Origin: Rhodoferax ferrireducens | Lineage (GTDB): Bacteria; Pseudomonadota; Gammaproteobacteria; Burkholderiales; Burkholderiaceae_C | Length of the DNA: 64,000 nucleotides | NCBI GenBank assembly: GCA_002083775.1 | Contig: MTEI01000001.1 | Location: forward strand, 620,001-684,000 | Direction: 5' to 3' | Shown: positions 20,514-31,134 of the stretch, one piece after another | How positions within the stretch are numbered: the stretch's first letter is position 1 | Layout: the number at the start of each line of letters is the position of its first letter | Made by a program: the position numbers and the translations under genes | Notes under the pieces: model-generated | Databases searched by the model: none | Seen by the model: the letters and a program-made list of their open reading frames with translations, nothing else | Told to the model about the DNA's origin: nothing

Positions 20514-20655
20514 GGGGCACTTAAGAGTTGGGTCAGCGCGGAGTTTATCGTGCCGCCCCAAACCCGTTGTGACAAGCCCCTTATAGTCAGTAGCTTGTAA
20601 GTGCCAGCCTTGACATTACTGGGTGAATTTCATTTAACAAAGAGGAGATTGATCT

Positions 20656-22650
<1,995 letters not shown>

Positions 22651-22661
22651 TGCTCTTTTAA

Positions 22662-22715
22662 GAATAGCTGCCAGCCCTTGTTGAATAAGGGCTAGAGGCT
22701 GATTTCTTATATAAA
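22662..22715. repeat. Family A palindromic repeat downstream of acs
   Basis: This is one of the best-preserved copies: AATAGCTGCCAGCCCTTG, loop, AATAAGGGCTAGAGGC, then TGATTTCTTATATA. The arms AGCCCTT and AAGGGCT pair perfectly. It starts about a dozen bases after the acs stop and precedes the terminator, so it is transcribed as part of the acs 3' untranslated region. Confidence 0.8.
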
Positions 22716-22741
22716 ACTGGCGCGAAGCCAGTCACAAAAAA

Positions 22742-22765
22742 AGCCCGCTGATGCGGGCTTTTTTT
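22742..22765 (+). terminator. Bidirectional rho-independent terminator (acs / hslR)
   Basis: The stem AGCCCGC/GCGGGCT has a four-base loop TGAT. It is followed by seven T and preceded by seven A, so it can work for acs on the plus strand and for hslR, which converges from the minus strand. Confidence 0.9.
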
Positions 22766-22794
22766 GTTGCGCGTTTACGTGAAAGTCCCAAGAT

Positions 22795-22863
22795 TGTCAT
22801 CCCGGACTCGATCCGGGATCCATGAACCCTGAGCCATGGATTGCGGGTCAAGCCCGCAATGAC
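22795..22863. repeat. Family B REP-like repeat (acs-hslR gap)
   Basis: A TCATCCCGGACTCGATCCGG arm pair ending in GATCCATGA is followed by ATTGCGGGtcaagCCCGCAATGACG. A third partial ATTGCGGGTCAAG stands at about 22910. The repeat lies just beyond the terminator. Confidence 0.8.
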
Positions 22864-22933
22864 GGCCGTCTGTCATGCGTCAGGGGTGCCTTCGCTGCCA
22901 TGCTGCCATATTGCGGGTCAAGGCGACAGCGGT

Positions 22934-23350
22934 TCAGTCGTTGAGGCTGGCGCTCCAGCGGTTGCCCCAGGCGTCGCCGCGCAATTGCTCGGTGTCACGC
23001 CGGTCGCGCTTGGTCGGGCGGCCCTGCGTCAGTGACAGGGCTGGCTCGGGTGCCAGGCGGCGTTGTTCGGCAGCCTGCTGGCGCCGTTGCACCGACTCGG
23101 CGGTTTCCTGAAACATTAGCGCTGCCACCGGCGCCGGGCCACGCTTGTCGCTGATGGTCAACACGCTCACCGTGCGTAGCACCGGGCCGCTGCGCAGTTG
23201 CACGCTGTCGCCCGGCTTGACCTCACGCGCGGGTTTCACTGGCAGGCCGTTAACCTGCACCCGACCTTTGTCGATTTCTTCACAGGCCAGGCTGCGGGTC
23301 TTGTAAAAGCGTGCCGCCCACAACCATTTGTCAATGCGCAGTTTGTCCAT
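22934..23350 (-). CDS. hslR: S4-domain RNA-binding protein, Hsp15 type
   Basis: This is a 138-residue basic protein with an S4 domain at residues 1-65 (MDKLRIDKWLWAARFYKTRS, then VQVNGLPVKPAREVKPGD). A charged C-terminus contains GRPTKRDRRD. In E. coli, Hsp15 binds stalled 50S subunits carrying nascent peptidyl-tRNA. It follows the glutathione peroxidase gene by eight bases, so both are probably on one stress-related transcript. Confidence 0.88.
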   Translation of the reverse strand: MDKLRIDKWLWAARFYKTRSLACEEIDKGRVQVNGLPVKPAREVKPGDSVQLRSGPVLRTVSVLTISDKRGPAPVAALMFQETAESVQRRQQAAEQRRLAPEPALSLTQGRPTKRDRRDTEQLRGDAWGNRWSASLND

Positions 23351-23358
23351 GCCGCAGA

Positions 23359-23994
23359 TTAGAGCAGGCCTTCAATGTCGCCAACCAAGCTGCGGCTGCT
23401 TGGGCTGGTCATGCTGCTGTAGCTGTCAATGATCTTGCCGTTGCGGTCGATCAGGTATTTGTAGAAGTTCCATTTGGGTGCGGTGCCGGTGGCCTGCGCC
23501 AACTGGGCAAACAGCGGGTTGCGCTCCGCCCCTGAGACCACGGTTTTGGCAAACATCGGGAACTTGACGGCGTAGGTGTTGAAGCAAAACTCGGCAATTT
23601 CCTTGTTGCTGCCCGGCTCCTGCTTGCCAAAGTCGTTGGAGGGAAAACCCAGAATCACCAGACCTTTGGACTGGTACTTGGCATATAGCGCTTCCAGCCC
23701 CTCGTACTGGCCGGTAAAGCCGCAGTAGCTGGCGGTGTTCACCACCAGCACCACTTTGCCAGCGTATTGGCACAGGTTCTGCGGTTTTTCGTCTTGCAGG
23801 CGGTTGAAGGTGTGTTTGAGCACCGTCGGGCAGGCGGTTGCAGGTGCTGCCGCCTTGGCAGACGGCGCTGCAGGTTTGGCGGTTTGCGCCACGGCGCCGC
23901 CACTTAACCCCAGCAGCAGCGCGCTGCCCAAAGCTGCCGGCAAAAGCTGTTTGAAGACAGCCGGTGATCCTGAAAAGCATGTCAACCGTGGCAT
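23359..23994 (-). CDS. Exported glutathione peroxidase family protein
   Basis: The start is the ATG at 23994, preceded by CAGGAG; longer frames run into tctE. The 211 residues begin with a signal peptide (hydrophobic 15-34, cleavage likely near AVA-Q at 36). An Ala-rich linker and a GPx fold follow. Motifs are NTASYCGFTGQYEGL, with the peroxidatic cysteine at 91 (Cys form), LGFPSNDFGKQEPGSN and PKWNFYKYLID. It probably reduces peroxides in the periplasm; thioredoxin-like donors are common for Cys-type enzymes. It lies 34 bases after tctE. Confidence 0.9.
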   Translation of the reverse strand: MPRLTCFSGSPAVFKQLLPAALGSALLLGLSGGAVAQTAKPAAPSAKAAAPATACPTVLKHTFNRLQDEKPQNLCQYAGKVVLVVNTASYCGFTGQYEGLEALYAKYQSKGLVILGFPSNDFGKQEPGSNKEIAEFCFNTYAVKFPMFAKTVVSGAERNPLFAQLAQATGTAPKWNFYKYLIDRNGKIIDSYSSMTSPSSRSLVGDIEGLL

Positions 23995-24028
23995 ATAAAA
24001 CTCCTGAGTATTTTTCTGACAGCTCAGT

Positions 24029-25477
24029 TTACCGGTTTGGCGCGGGGTCTGCCGGGCCAGGCACCAATGGCAGGCGCACGGTGGCATCCAGCCCGACGAT
24101 GTGGCCATGTTCCTCGCGGTTGACCAGCTCAATCTGGCCGCCCAGCGTGCGTGTGATTTCCAGGCAGATGGCCAGCCCCAAGCCTGAGCCGCTGTTGGCC
24201 TGGCCAGCAGAAAACGGCTGAAACAGGCGTTTCTGCAAATCGGGTGAAATTCCTGGCCCGCTGTCGCTGATGACCAGGGCAGCCACCCGTGTGTCACTCA
24301 CCAGCTTGACGTGCAGCGGCCCGGCCTGCGGACAGTAACGAATGGCGTTGTGCAGCAGGTTGCGGGAGAGTTCGCGCAGCATCCAGTCGTGGGTCTGAAT
24401 GCGGCTGGGCACGGTGTCGATGTCAAAGTCCAGCTCACGCTCGGCAATCAGCGGTGCCAGGTCCAGCGCCACTTCACGCAGCACCACCGCCCAGTCAATG
24501 GTGCTGCTGGGGTTTTCCTGCGCCAGTTGCGCCACTTTGGCCAACGACAGCATCTGATTGGCCAGCACGGTGGCGCGCTGCACGGTCTGGCTGATTTCCT
24601 GCAAGGCCTGTTGCGGCTCCACATCACCGCGCAGGGCCGATTGCACCTGTACCTTGAGCACTGCCAGCGGCGTGCGCAACTGGTGGGCGGTGTCGCGCAC
24701 AAAGCGTTTCTGGTTGTCCAGAAGGTCTTTCAGGCGGCTCATGGTGGTGTTGGTGGCCTCCATCAGCGGCTTCAATTCGATCGGTGCATCGGCCAGGTCC
24801 AAAGGGGTGAGGTCGTCCGCCTGGCGCTGGCGTAGCAAGTTGCTCACATGCCGCACCGGCCGGGTGGCGCGCTGCACCACCACAAACACCACCAAAACGA
24901 TCACCGACACCAGCGCCAGCTGGCGCAGCAGGGTGTCGATCAATATCTGGCGTGCCAGCGTGCGGCGCAACTCCAGGGTTTCGGCCACCTGCACCACCGC
25001 CATAGCGCGGGCGCGTTGCATGGCCACCGGCTGCAGCAGCACCGCCACCCGCACCGCATCGCCCCGGTAGGTGTCATCGTAAAAGTCCACCAAAGCGGCG
25101 TAGGGCCCGAGTTGCGGCAGCTGGCCATGCCAGGCGGGCAAGTCCTGAAAGCCGTCGATCAACACCCCGCTGGTGCTGGAGATGCGGTAGATCATGCGAC
25201 TGCGGTTGTCGGCCTCAAACACCTCCAGCGCGGCATAGGGCACCGAGGCACTGAGCTGCGCGGCCTCAGCCTCGCCGGTAGCGTTGATGTGTTCCCCGAT
25301 GGATTTTGCCGAGGCCAGCAGCGTGCGGTCGTAGGCGGTATTCACCGCCGCCAGTGCCTGGCGGTACAGCACCACCGTGTCGATCACGATGAACAGCACC
25401 ACCGGCAGCAAAATGCCCAGCATCAGGTAGCTGCTCAGCGACAGTTTCTGGGCGAGCGCGTTTCTGACTGGGCTCAC
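24029..25477 (-). CDS. tctE: Sensor histidine kinase, TctE-like
   Basis: The 482-residue membrane kinase has transmembrane segments at about 18-38 and 188-208. A periplasmic sensor lies between them, then a HAMP-like linker, the HisKA box RDTAHQLRTPLAVLK and HATPase motifs (LLHNAIRY, ISDSGPGISPDLQ, GSGLGLAIC). The start codon is GTG and overlaps the tctD stop (GTGA). TctE homologues sense tricarboxylates, and the nearby tctCBA transporter supports that assignment. QseC-like kinases are an alternative. Confidence 0.85.
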   Translation of the reverse strand: MSPVRNALAQKLSLSSYLMLGILLPVVLFIVIDTVVLYRQALAAVNTAYDRTLLASAKSIGEHINATGEAEAAQLSASVPYAALEVFEADNRSRMIYRISSTSGVLIDGFQDLPAWHGQLPQLGPYAALVDFYDDTYRGDAVRVAVLLQPVAMQRARAMAVVQVAETLELRRTLARQILIDTLLRQLALVSVIVLVVFVVVQRATRPVRHVSNLLRQRQADDLTPLDLADAPIELKPLMEATNTTMSRLKDLLDNQKRFVRDTAHQLRTPLAVLKVQVQSALRGDVEPQQALQEISQTVQRATVLANQMLSLAKVAQLAQENPSSTIDWAVVLREVALDLAPLIAERELDFDIDTVPSRIQTHDWMLRELSRNLLHNAIRYCPQAGPLHVKLVSDTRVAALVISDSGPGISPDLQKRLFQPFSAGQANSGSGLGLAICLEITRTLGGQIELVNREEHGHIVGLDATVRLPLVPGPADPAPNR

Positions 25478-26154
25478 GATGGCAATTTCAGCAGGTAACC
25501 CAGCCCACGCAGGGTGGTGAGGGTGGCACCGGTGCCTTGCAGTTTTTTGCGCACCCGGTAAGCCACGACTTCAATGGCTTCAAACTGCACGTCCTGCAGG
25601 CCGGGAAAAACTGCCTCGAACAGCCGCTCTTTCGAGACCGCCTGTCCGGGGCGGGCCAGCAGGGCGCGCAAAAAGACCAGTTCACGCGGTGCCAGCTCCA
25701 GCACTTGTCCCGCGTGGTAGATTGCACCACTCTCTTTATCATAGCTAATAGCCCTTTCATCATAAGGGCTAGAGGCTGATTTTTCATATATTTCTGCATG
25801 CCGCCGATGCAGCGCGCGCAGGCGAGCTTCGAGCTCGTCGAGGTCAAAAGGTTTGGGCAGGTAGTCGTCGGCACCGGCGTTCAGCCCGGCAATGCGGTCG
25901 CCCACCGTGCCACGGGCGGTGAGGATCAGCACCGGCGTGGTCAGGCCTTCATGGCGCGCCTGCGCCAGGATATGCAGGCCGTCCCGGCCGGGCAGACTCA
26001 GATCAAGCATCACCACGTCGGGTTTGAGGGCGCGCCAGCGGCCCAGGGCGGCTCGGCCATCGTCACACACCAGCACCTCCCAGCTCAGCCGGGTCAGGCT
26101 GCGGTGCAGCGCGGTGTGCAGCGCCGTGTCGTCTTCGATCAGCAGCAGTTTCAC
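25474..26154 (-). CDS. tctD: Response regulator, OmpR/TctD type, with repeat-encoded linker
   Basis: The receiver domain (residues 1-115) has MKLLLIEDD, phosphoacceptor DVVMLDLSLPGRDG and KPFDLDELE. A winged-helix domain (about 140-226) ends RKKLQGTGATLTTLRGLGYLL. It starts with GTG at 26154. The linker, residues about 120-138 (IYEKSASSPYDERAISYD), is encoded precisely by a family A palindromic repeat on the coding strand. The rest of the protein is ordinary. It is expected to activate tctCBA with TctE. Confidence 0.88.
   Translation of the reverse strand: MKLLLIEDDTALHTALHRSLTRLSWEVLVCDDGRAALGRWRALKPDVVMLDLSLPGRDGLHILAQARHEGLTTPVLILTARGTVGDRIAGLNAGADDYLPKPFDLDELEARLRALHRRHAEIYEKSASSPYDERAISYDKESGAIYHAGQVLELAPRELVFLRALLARPGQAVSKERLFEAVFPGLQDVQFEAIEVVAYRVRKKLQGTGATLTTLRGLGYLLKLPS
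25741..25795. repeat. Family A repeat copy inside tctD
   Basis: The plus strand reads ATAGCTAATAGCCCTTTC, loop, ATAAGGGCTAGAGGCTGAT and then TTTTCATATATTT. Both arms and both flanks match the intergenic copies at 22662 and 55450. It sits in frame without a stop codon and encodes the linker between the receiver and DNA-binding domains of the regulator. Confidence 0.85.
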
Positions 26155-26181
26155 GTGCGGCCCCCGGTGGTGGTCAGCGTC

Positions 26182-27405
26182 TCAGTGCACCGTGTTGGCC
26201 GCCAGCCGCCACAGCGAGGTGACTTCCTGGCTTCTGGCGTGGTGCAACGCGTCGGTGGCATCGCTGGCTTTCGGGTGCACCGGTTTCGCATCCACCCGGC
26301 TGATGACGCGCAGGCCGTTGGCCTCAAACAGCGCCAGCAGCTCGTCGCGGCTGCGTAGGCCCAGGTGCTCGGCCAGATTCGACAAAATCAGCCAGCCTTC
26401 GCCCTTGGGTTCCAGGTGGGCCAGCAGCCCGGCCAGAAACCCTTTGAGCATGCGCGAGCCTTCGTCGTACACCGCACGCTCTAGCGCCGAGCCGGGGCGG
26501 GCGGGCAACCAGGGCGGGTTACAGACGATCAGCGAAGCGCGCCCCGGCGGAAACAGGTCCGCCTGCACCACGTCCACCTGGCGCTGCAACCCGAGCTGGT
26601 CGATGTTGGCCTGCGCGCAGGCCAGCGCTTTGGCGTCCAGATCGGTGGCTACCACCTGGCCCACGCCACGTTTCACCAGCACCGCTGCCAGCACGCCGGT
26701 GCCGGTGCCAATGTCAAACGCGGTGATCTGCTCTTGCCCCTTGGGTGGTTTGGGCAGGTGCGCCGTGGCCACCAGCTGGATGTACTCACCCCGCACCGGT
26801 GAAAACACGCCGTAGTGCGCATGGATGCGGTTGTGCGGTGCCTCTCCCAGCACCGGGATCTCGATGCCAACCCGCCGCCACTCGTGCGCGCTGATCACGC
26901 CCAGCAACTCCCGCAGCGACGCCACCGAATGGCCCGCCTGCAGGTCGGGCTCGCCCCAGGCTTGCGTGCAGGCGACTTTGGCATCGGGTGCGCGGCGCAG
27001 CGGCACATGGTAGTCGGGGTTGAACTCGATCAGCAGCCGCCCTAATAGGCGGGCGCGTTGCGACTGCGCCAGGCGGTGCTGGTTGAAAACCTCGGTGATC
27101 GGGACGGGGGTCGCAGCCTGTTTGCGCTTGCGTTTGGGCACCTGATCGGCACGGCGCCCCAGGGCTTGCAGCAGCTGGCGGGCGTTTTGAAAGTCACCCC
27201 GCCATAGCAGCGAGGTGCCCTCACAGACCATCCGGTAAGCGGTGTCTGCGCTCAGGGTGTCGTCTGCCAGCACCACTTTGGTGGGCGCAGGCAGACCGCG
27301 CTCTGAGCGCCAGCGGGCGCTGCGCGGCTGGTCAGCCTCTTGCCAGTGAATTTCTGGCAGGGCAGTGGGGTGGGCGGACAGGGCGCTGGTGGGGCTGGAT
27401 GGCAT
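26182..27405 (-). CDS. Class I SAM-dependent methyltransferase
   Basis: The 407-residue protein has a SAM motif I AFDIGTGTGVLAAVLVKRG near residue 230 and the amino-methyltransferase motif LIVCNPPWLPARPG near 300. NPPW suggests N-methylation of an amide or base in a protein or nucleic acid, as in PrmA/PrmC/RsmC-like enzymes. The N-terminal 150 residues are an extra domain I cannot name, with a basic KRKRKQ stretch. The target is unknown. It lies 27 bases upstream of tctD on the same strand. Confidence 0.75.
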   Translation of the reverse strand: MPSSPTSALSAHPTALPEIHWQEADQPRSARWRSERGLPAPTKVVLADDTLSADTAYRMVCEGTSLLWRGDFQNARQLLQALGRRADQVPKRKRKQAATPVPITEVFNQHRLAQSQRARLLGRLLIEFNPDYHVPLRRAPDAKVACTQAWGEPDLQAGHSVASLRELLGVISAHEWRRVGIEIPVLGEAPHNRIHAHYGVFSPVRGEYIQLVATAHLPKPPKGQEQITAFDIGTGTGVLAAVLVKRGVGQVVATDLDAKALACAQANIDQLGLQRQVDVVQADLFPPGRASLIVCNPPWLPARPGSALERAVYDEGSRMLKGFLAGLLAHLEPKGEGWLILSNLAEHLGLRSRDELLALFEANGLRVISRVDAKPVHPKASDATDALHHARSQEVTSLWRLAANTVH

Positions 27406-27543
27406 GGGGCGTGGACGCAGAAGTGAAGGCTCCGGTTGTAACAGATGGCCCAGGGTTTACCTGCGCCAGGGTGTGATTCCAACCGCCGTGCCGTTTTTAC
27501 TGGAGAGATGTTGGGGCAACGGAGCTGTTTCGATGCTTTGTCC

Positions 27544-27633
27544 AATCAGCCGGGCAATGCGCTTTGCTACGTGTCCCCCGGCCGCTGCGCGACCTCCTCC
27601 TGAACCTCCACAAAGCGCATTGCCCGACTGATT
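27544..27633. repeat. 90-base near-perfect inverted repeat
   Basis: Arms of 23 bases, 27544-27566 (starting AATCAGCCGGGCAATGC) and 27611-27633, are complementary at 22 of 23 positions. The spacer is 44 bases and is itself C/G-rich. No T-tract follows, so a rho-independent terminator is unlikely. It could be a decayed small mobile element or a structured RNA. Confidence 0.8.
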
Positions 27634-27751
27634 TGATGCGGTTATGGATAGGCCGGCGGGGGATTCCCGAACAGCCGAGTCACGTCAAGCAAGGCGGCAA
27701 ATCAAAGCGGTCGGTTGGCGAGAAAGGTTTGACCCCAAAACGGTCAGGCGC

Positions 27752-27874
27752 GGTGATTGGGTGATGCGACCGGGCTTCGGGGGGGAAGGCGCGCGCCCAT
27801 AGTCGCCTGCGTTCTGAACCTTCCGTTTCGCGCGTGTTTTCACCCCGAAACCGCATGCGCATCACCCAGTCGCC
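27752..27874. repeat. Long imperfect hairpin upstream of tctC
   Basis: GGTGATTGGGTGATGCG (27752-27768) pairs with CGCATCACCCAGTCGCC (27858-27874) at 15 of 17 positions. Further in, CTTCGGGG (27775-27782) pairs with CCCCGAAA (27843-27850). The loop of about 60 bases also contains GCGCGC blocks. It ends about 185 bases before the tctC start. Confidence 0.7.
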
Positions 27875-28059
27875 GTGCCGGGTTTGAAGTGAAGCATTGA
27901 ACCAGAAGGCATGCCACAACAGTTTGAATCGCACCCCCTGCTCCAGCCTGAGCATCGCTGCAGGCAAACGCTCGGTAGTTTCCCTAGGTGCAGCGGACAG
28001 CCGTTTGACAGCCTGACATCGCACCATACCCGGGTCCTCAACCCACCCAGGAGATTCTG

Positions 28060-29019
28060 ATGCGTCGTGATACCTTTTTGAAATCGCTTGCCGCACTGGC
28101 CGCCAGTGGCAGCTTGCCCTTGACGGCGTTGGCTGCTGTCAATATCAAAATGATGATTCCCGCCAACCCCGGTGGCGGCTGGGATTCCACCGGCCGTGCC
28201 CTGGGCAAGGCCCTGCAAGATGCCAAGGTGGCTGACGCGGTGACTTTCGAGAACAAAGGCGGTGCCGCCGGTGCCTTGGGCCTGGCCCAGTTTGTCAACG
28301 CCAGCAAGGGCGACCCCAACGCCTTGATGGTGATGGGCGCGGTCATGCTGGGCGGCATCATCACCGGCAAACCGCCGGTGTCGATCACCGCTGCCACCCC
28401 GATTGCCCGCCTGACCAGCGAATACAACGTGTTTGTGCTGCCCGCTAGCTCGCCTTTCAAGACCATGGCGGAGGTGATTGCCCAGCTCAAGAAAGATCCC
28501 GGCAGCGTCAAGTGGGGCGGCGGCTCGCGCGGCTCCACCGAGCACATTGCCGCAGCCATGATTGCCCGCGATGTGGGCGTGGACCCGGCCAAGATCAACT
28601 ACGTGGCTTTCCGGGGCGGCGGTGAGGCCACGGCGGCCATTCTGGGTGGCAACGTGACCATTGGCGGCAGTGGCTACAGTGAGTTCGCCCAGTACATCGA
28701 GACCGGCAAGATGAAAGCCGTGGGTGTCACCTCAGCGGCGCGGCTTAAGGGCATCGCTGTGCCGACGCTCAAAGAGCAGGGCCTCAACGTCGAAATCGGC
28801 AACTGGCGCGGCGTGTACGGCGCGCCCGGCATCACGGCAGCGCAACGCAAAGCACTGACCGACATGGTGATCAAAGCCACCCAGTCCAAAGCCTGGGCCG
28901 AAGCGCTGGAGAAAAATGCCTGGACCCCTGCGGTGCTGGCAGGTGATGCGTTTGAGAAGTTTGTCGATGATGACTTTGCCTCGCTGCGCGCAACCATGGT
29001 CAAGTCCGGCATGATCTAA
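28060..29019 (+). CDS. tctC: Tripartite tricarboxylate transporter, periplasmic binding protein
   Basis: This Bug-family solute-binding protein delivers a carboxylate substrate to the TctAB membrane pair. The 319 residues start with a signal peptide (MRRDTFLKSLAALAASG..., cleavage near ALAA). AGGAG stands seven bases before the ATG. Family features include PANPGGGWDSTGRALGKAL near residue 35, ENKGGAAGALGLAQFV and WRGVYGAPGIT near 248. Genes tctB and tctA follow immediately, so this is a complete transporter rather than an orphan Bug protein. Confidence 0.93.
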   Translation: MRRDTFLKSLAALAASGSLPLTALAAVNIKMMIPANPGGGWDSTGRALGKALQDAKVADAVTFENKGGAAGALGLAQFVNASKGDPNALMVMGAVMLGGIITGKPPVSITAATPIARLTSEYNVFVLPASSPFKTMAEVIAQLKKDPGSVKWGGGSRGSTEHIAAAMIARDVGVDPAKINYVAFRGGGEATAAILGGNVTIGGSGYSEFAQYIETGKMKAVGVTSAARLKGIAVPTLKEQGLNVEIGNWRGVYGAPGITAAQRKALTDMVIKATQSKAWAEALEKNAWTPAVLAGDAFEKFVDDDFASLRATMVKSGMI

Positions 29020-29033
29020 CCGGCTCACACACC

Positions 29034-29552
29034 ATGCGTCAACACGGTCCGGCAACCCACTCGCCCCGGCTGCAACTTTTGGTAGGCGTCGGGGTGGTGC
29101 TGGCGGCGCTGGGCCTGGCTGGCGGGGCTTACACCATTCCTTCAGCCTCGGGTTACGCGGGTGTGGGCCCCAACTTTTTGCCCTGGGTGGTGTCGCTGGC
29201 CTTGCTGGCTTGTGGCGTGACGCTGGTGGTCAAGGCCAGCCGGGGCGGCTTTCGCAACATGGACGACCACTCGGGTGAGCACCCCTACTGGATTGGTTTT
29301 GCCTGGCTGTCGGCGGGCTTGCTGCTCAATGCGGCGCTGATCACGGTGGTTGGCTTCATTTTCAGCTGCGCCTTGTGTTTTGTGCTGGCTGCGCGTGGCA
29401 TGCGACTGGCTGAGGGCAAGCCGGGGGTTGGCATGGCATCGGTCGCCAAAGACGCGGTGGTTGGGCTGCTGATTGCCGCGCCGGTGTACTGGGCTTTCAC
29501 CAAGTTTCTGGGCATCAACCTGCCTGGGCTGACGCAAAGTGGGTGGTTGTGA
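29034..29552 (+). CDS. tctB: Tripartite tricarboxylate transporter, small membrane subunit
   Basis: This 172-residue inner-membrane protein has four hydrophobic segments (about 12-32, 45-63, 90-128, 140-160). This is the typical architecture and length of the poorly conserved TctB subunit. It is identified mainly by topology and its place between tctC and tctA. It starts 14 bases after tctC, and its TGA overlaps the tctA ATG (TGATG). Confidence 0.88.
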   Translation: MRQHGPATHSPRLQLLVGVGVVLAALGLAGGAYTIPSASGYAGVGPNFLPWVVSLALLACGVTLVVKASRGGFRNMDDHSGEHPYWIGFAWLSAGLLLNAALITVVGFIFSCALCFVLAARGMRLAEGKPGVGMASVAKDAVVGLLIAAPVYWAFTKFLGINLPGLTQSGWL

Positions 29553-31048
29553 TGGAAGTCTGGGATCTTTTGTTGCAGGGCTTTGCCACTGCCGGCACAC
29601 CAGTCAACCTGCTTTGGGCGTTTGTGGGGTGTGCTTTGGGCACCGCTGTGGGCGTGCTGCCCGGCATTGGCCCGGCCACCGCCGTGGCCATGTTGCTGCC
29701 GATTACCACGCAGGTGGAGGCCACCGCCTCGATGATTTTCTTCGCCGGTATCTATTACGGTGCCATGTATGGCGGCTCTACCACCTCGATTTTGCTCAAC
29801 ACGCCGGGTGAGACCGCCACCATGGTGACCGCCATGGAAGGCAACAAGATGGCCAAGAGTGGTCGTGCCGGTGCTGCGCTGGCCACGGCGGCCATCGGCT
29901 CGTTTGTGGCGGGGTCGATTGCCACCGTGTTGGTGACGCTGTTTGCGCCGGTCGTGGCTGAGTTTGCTGTCACCCTCGGGCCACCGGAATATTTCATGCT
30001 GATGGTACTGGCCTTCACCACAGTGAGTGCTGTGCTGGGGCAAAGCACGGTGCGCGGGCTCACTGCCTTATTTGTGGGGCTGGCGTTCGGGCTGGTGGGC
30101 ATGGACCAGATCACCGGGCAGGTGCGTTACACCGCCGGTGTGCCCGAACTTCTGGACGGCGTTGAGATTGTGCTGGTGGCCGTGGGTTTGTTTGCGGTGG
30201 CTGAGGCAATGCATGCGGTGCTGTTTGAAGGCCAGGCGGTGGAGTCCGAGAACCGCTTGAGCCGGGTGACGATGTCGATGAGCGACTGGAAACGCTCCTT
30301 ACCCGCCTGGCTGCGCGGTACCGCGATTGGCGCGCCGTTTGGCTGTATTCCGGCAGGTGGCACCGAGATTCCCACCTTTTTAAGCTACGCCGCTGAAAAA
30401 AAGCTGGCCAAAGGTACGCACAAGTCCGAGTTCGGCACCCGGGGCGCGATTGAAGGTGTGGCCGGGCCGGAAGCGGCCAACAACGCCACCGTCACAGCGG
30501 CCATGATTCCGCTGCTGACCCTGGGGATTCCCACCTCCAACACCACGGCGATTTTGCTGGGTGCCTTTCAGAACTATGGCATTCAACCGGGGCCGCAGTT
30601 ATTCAGCAACTCGGCCTCGCTGGTGTGGGCGTTGATCGCGTCGCTTTATATTGGCAACGTGATGCTGCTGGTGTTGAACCTGCCGCTGGTGGGCTTGTGG
30701 GTGAAGCTTCTCAAAGTGCCCAAGCCGCAGCTCTACGCAGGCATCATGATTTTTGCCACAGTGGGTGCCTATGGCATGCGTCAAAGCGCGTTTGACTTGT
30801 TTCTGCTCTACGGCATAGGCATTTTGGGGCTGGTCATGCGCCGCTTCAACTTTCCTACGGCACCGGTGCTGGTAGGCATGATTCTGGGGCCGCTGGCAGA
30901 AGCCCAAATGCGCAACGCCATCTCGATTGGTGAAGGTTCCGCGATGATCTTTTTCCAGCGCCCGATGTCACTGTCCATCATGGGCGTGGTGCTGGCCATT
31001 TTGATCTTGCCCCGCGTGCTCAAGTGGCATTCGGAACGGCTGCGTTAA
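29552..31048 (+). CDS. tctA: Tripartite tricarboxylate transporter, large membrane subunit
   Basis: This is the main membrane channel subunit of the TTT family. I start at the ATG at 29552, which overlaps the tctB stop, giving 498 residues. About eleven hydrophobic segments are present. Signatures are [19 protein letters not shown] near residue 30, [20 protein letters not shown] near 67 and [19 protein letters not shown] near 300. A bidirectional terminator follows at 31093. The transported acid cannot be read from the sequence; citrate-type substrates are the family default. Confidence 0.94.
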   Translation: MEVWDLLLQGFATAGTPVNLLWAFVGCALGTAVGVLPGIGPATAVAMLLPITTQVEATASMIFFAGIYYGAMYGGSTTSILLNTPGETATMVTAMEGNKMAKSGRAGAALATAAIGSFVAGSIATVLVTLFAPVVAEFAVTLGPPEYFMLMVLAFTTVSAVLGQSTVRGLTALFVGLAFGLVGMDQITGQVRYTAGVPELLDGVEIVLVAVGLFAVAEAMHAVLFEGQAVESENRLSRVTMSMSDWKRSLPAWLRGTAIGAPFGCIPAGGTEIPTFLSYAAEKKLAKGTHKSEFGTRGAIEGVAGPEAANNATVTAAMIPLLTLGIPTSNTTAILLGAFQNYGIQPGPQLFSNSASLVWALIASLYIGNVMLLVLNLPLVGLWVKLLKVPKPQLYAGIMIFATVGAYGMRQSAFDLFLLYGIGILGLVMRRFNFPTAPVLVGMILGPLAEAQMRNAISIGEGSAMIFFQRPMSLSIMGVVLAILILPRVLKWHSERLR

Positions 31049-31089
31049 CCGGTCGCGTTCATGTTTGTGGCAAGTGACCCGGCCACAAA

Positions 31090-31128
31090 AAAACAGCCAG
31101 CTTTGCCATCCGGCAAGCTGGCTGTTTT
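31090..31128 (+). terminator. Bidirectional rho-independent terminator (tctA / heme chemoreceptor)
   Basis: AACAGCCAGCTTTGCC pairs with GGCAAGCTGGCTGTT (one bulged T) around the loop ATCC. TTTT follows and seven A precede it. It serves tctA and the convergent chemoreceptor gene. Confidence 0.88.
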
Positions 31129-31134
31129 ACTATT

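Larger units (their letters stand above)
27406..28059. other. 654-base intergenic region with two large inverted repeats, upstream of tctC
   Basis: No convincing gene is present. The small open frames here lack a ribosome-binding site and family features. The region holds the two inverted repeats listed separately and should contain the divergent promoters for the methyltransferase-tctDE-gpx-hslR set and for tctCBA. A TTGACA at 28005-28010 is visible, but no matching -10 box at good spacing was found. Confidence 0.6.

Noticed and set aside
20610..20638. Possible sigma-70 promoter before acs (TTGACA, 17 bases, TTTAAC)
   Set aside because: Transcription would start on top of the Shine-Dalgarno at 20641-20647, leaving no usable leader.
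23995..24297. N-terminal extension of the glutathione peroxidase
   Set aside because: It lies inside the tctE coding region in another frame; the ATG at 23994 has AGGAG and a signal peptide follows.
27680..28096. 138-residue minus-strand frame in the gap upstream of tctC
   Set aside because: It overlaps the tctC start and runs through the large hairpin; no recognisable domain and no convincing start signal.
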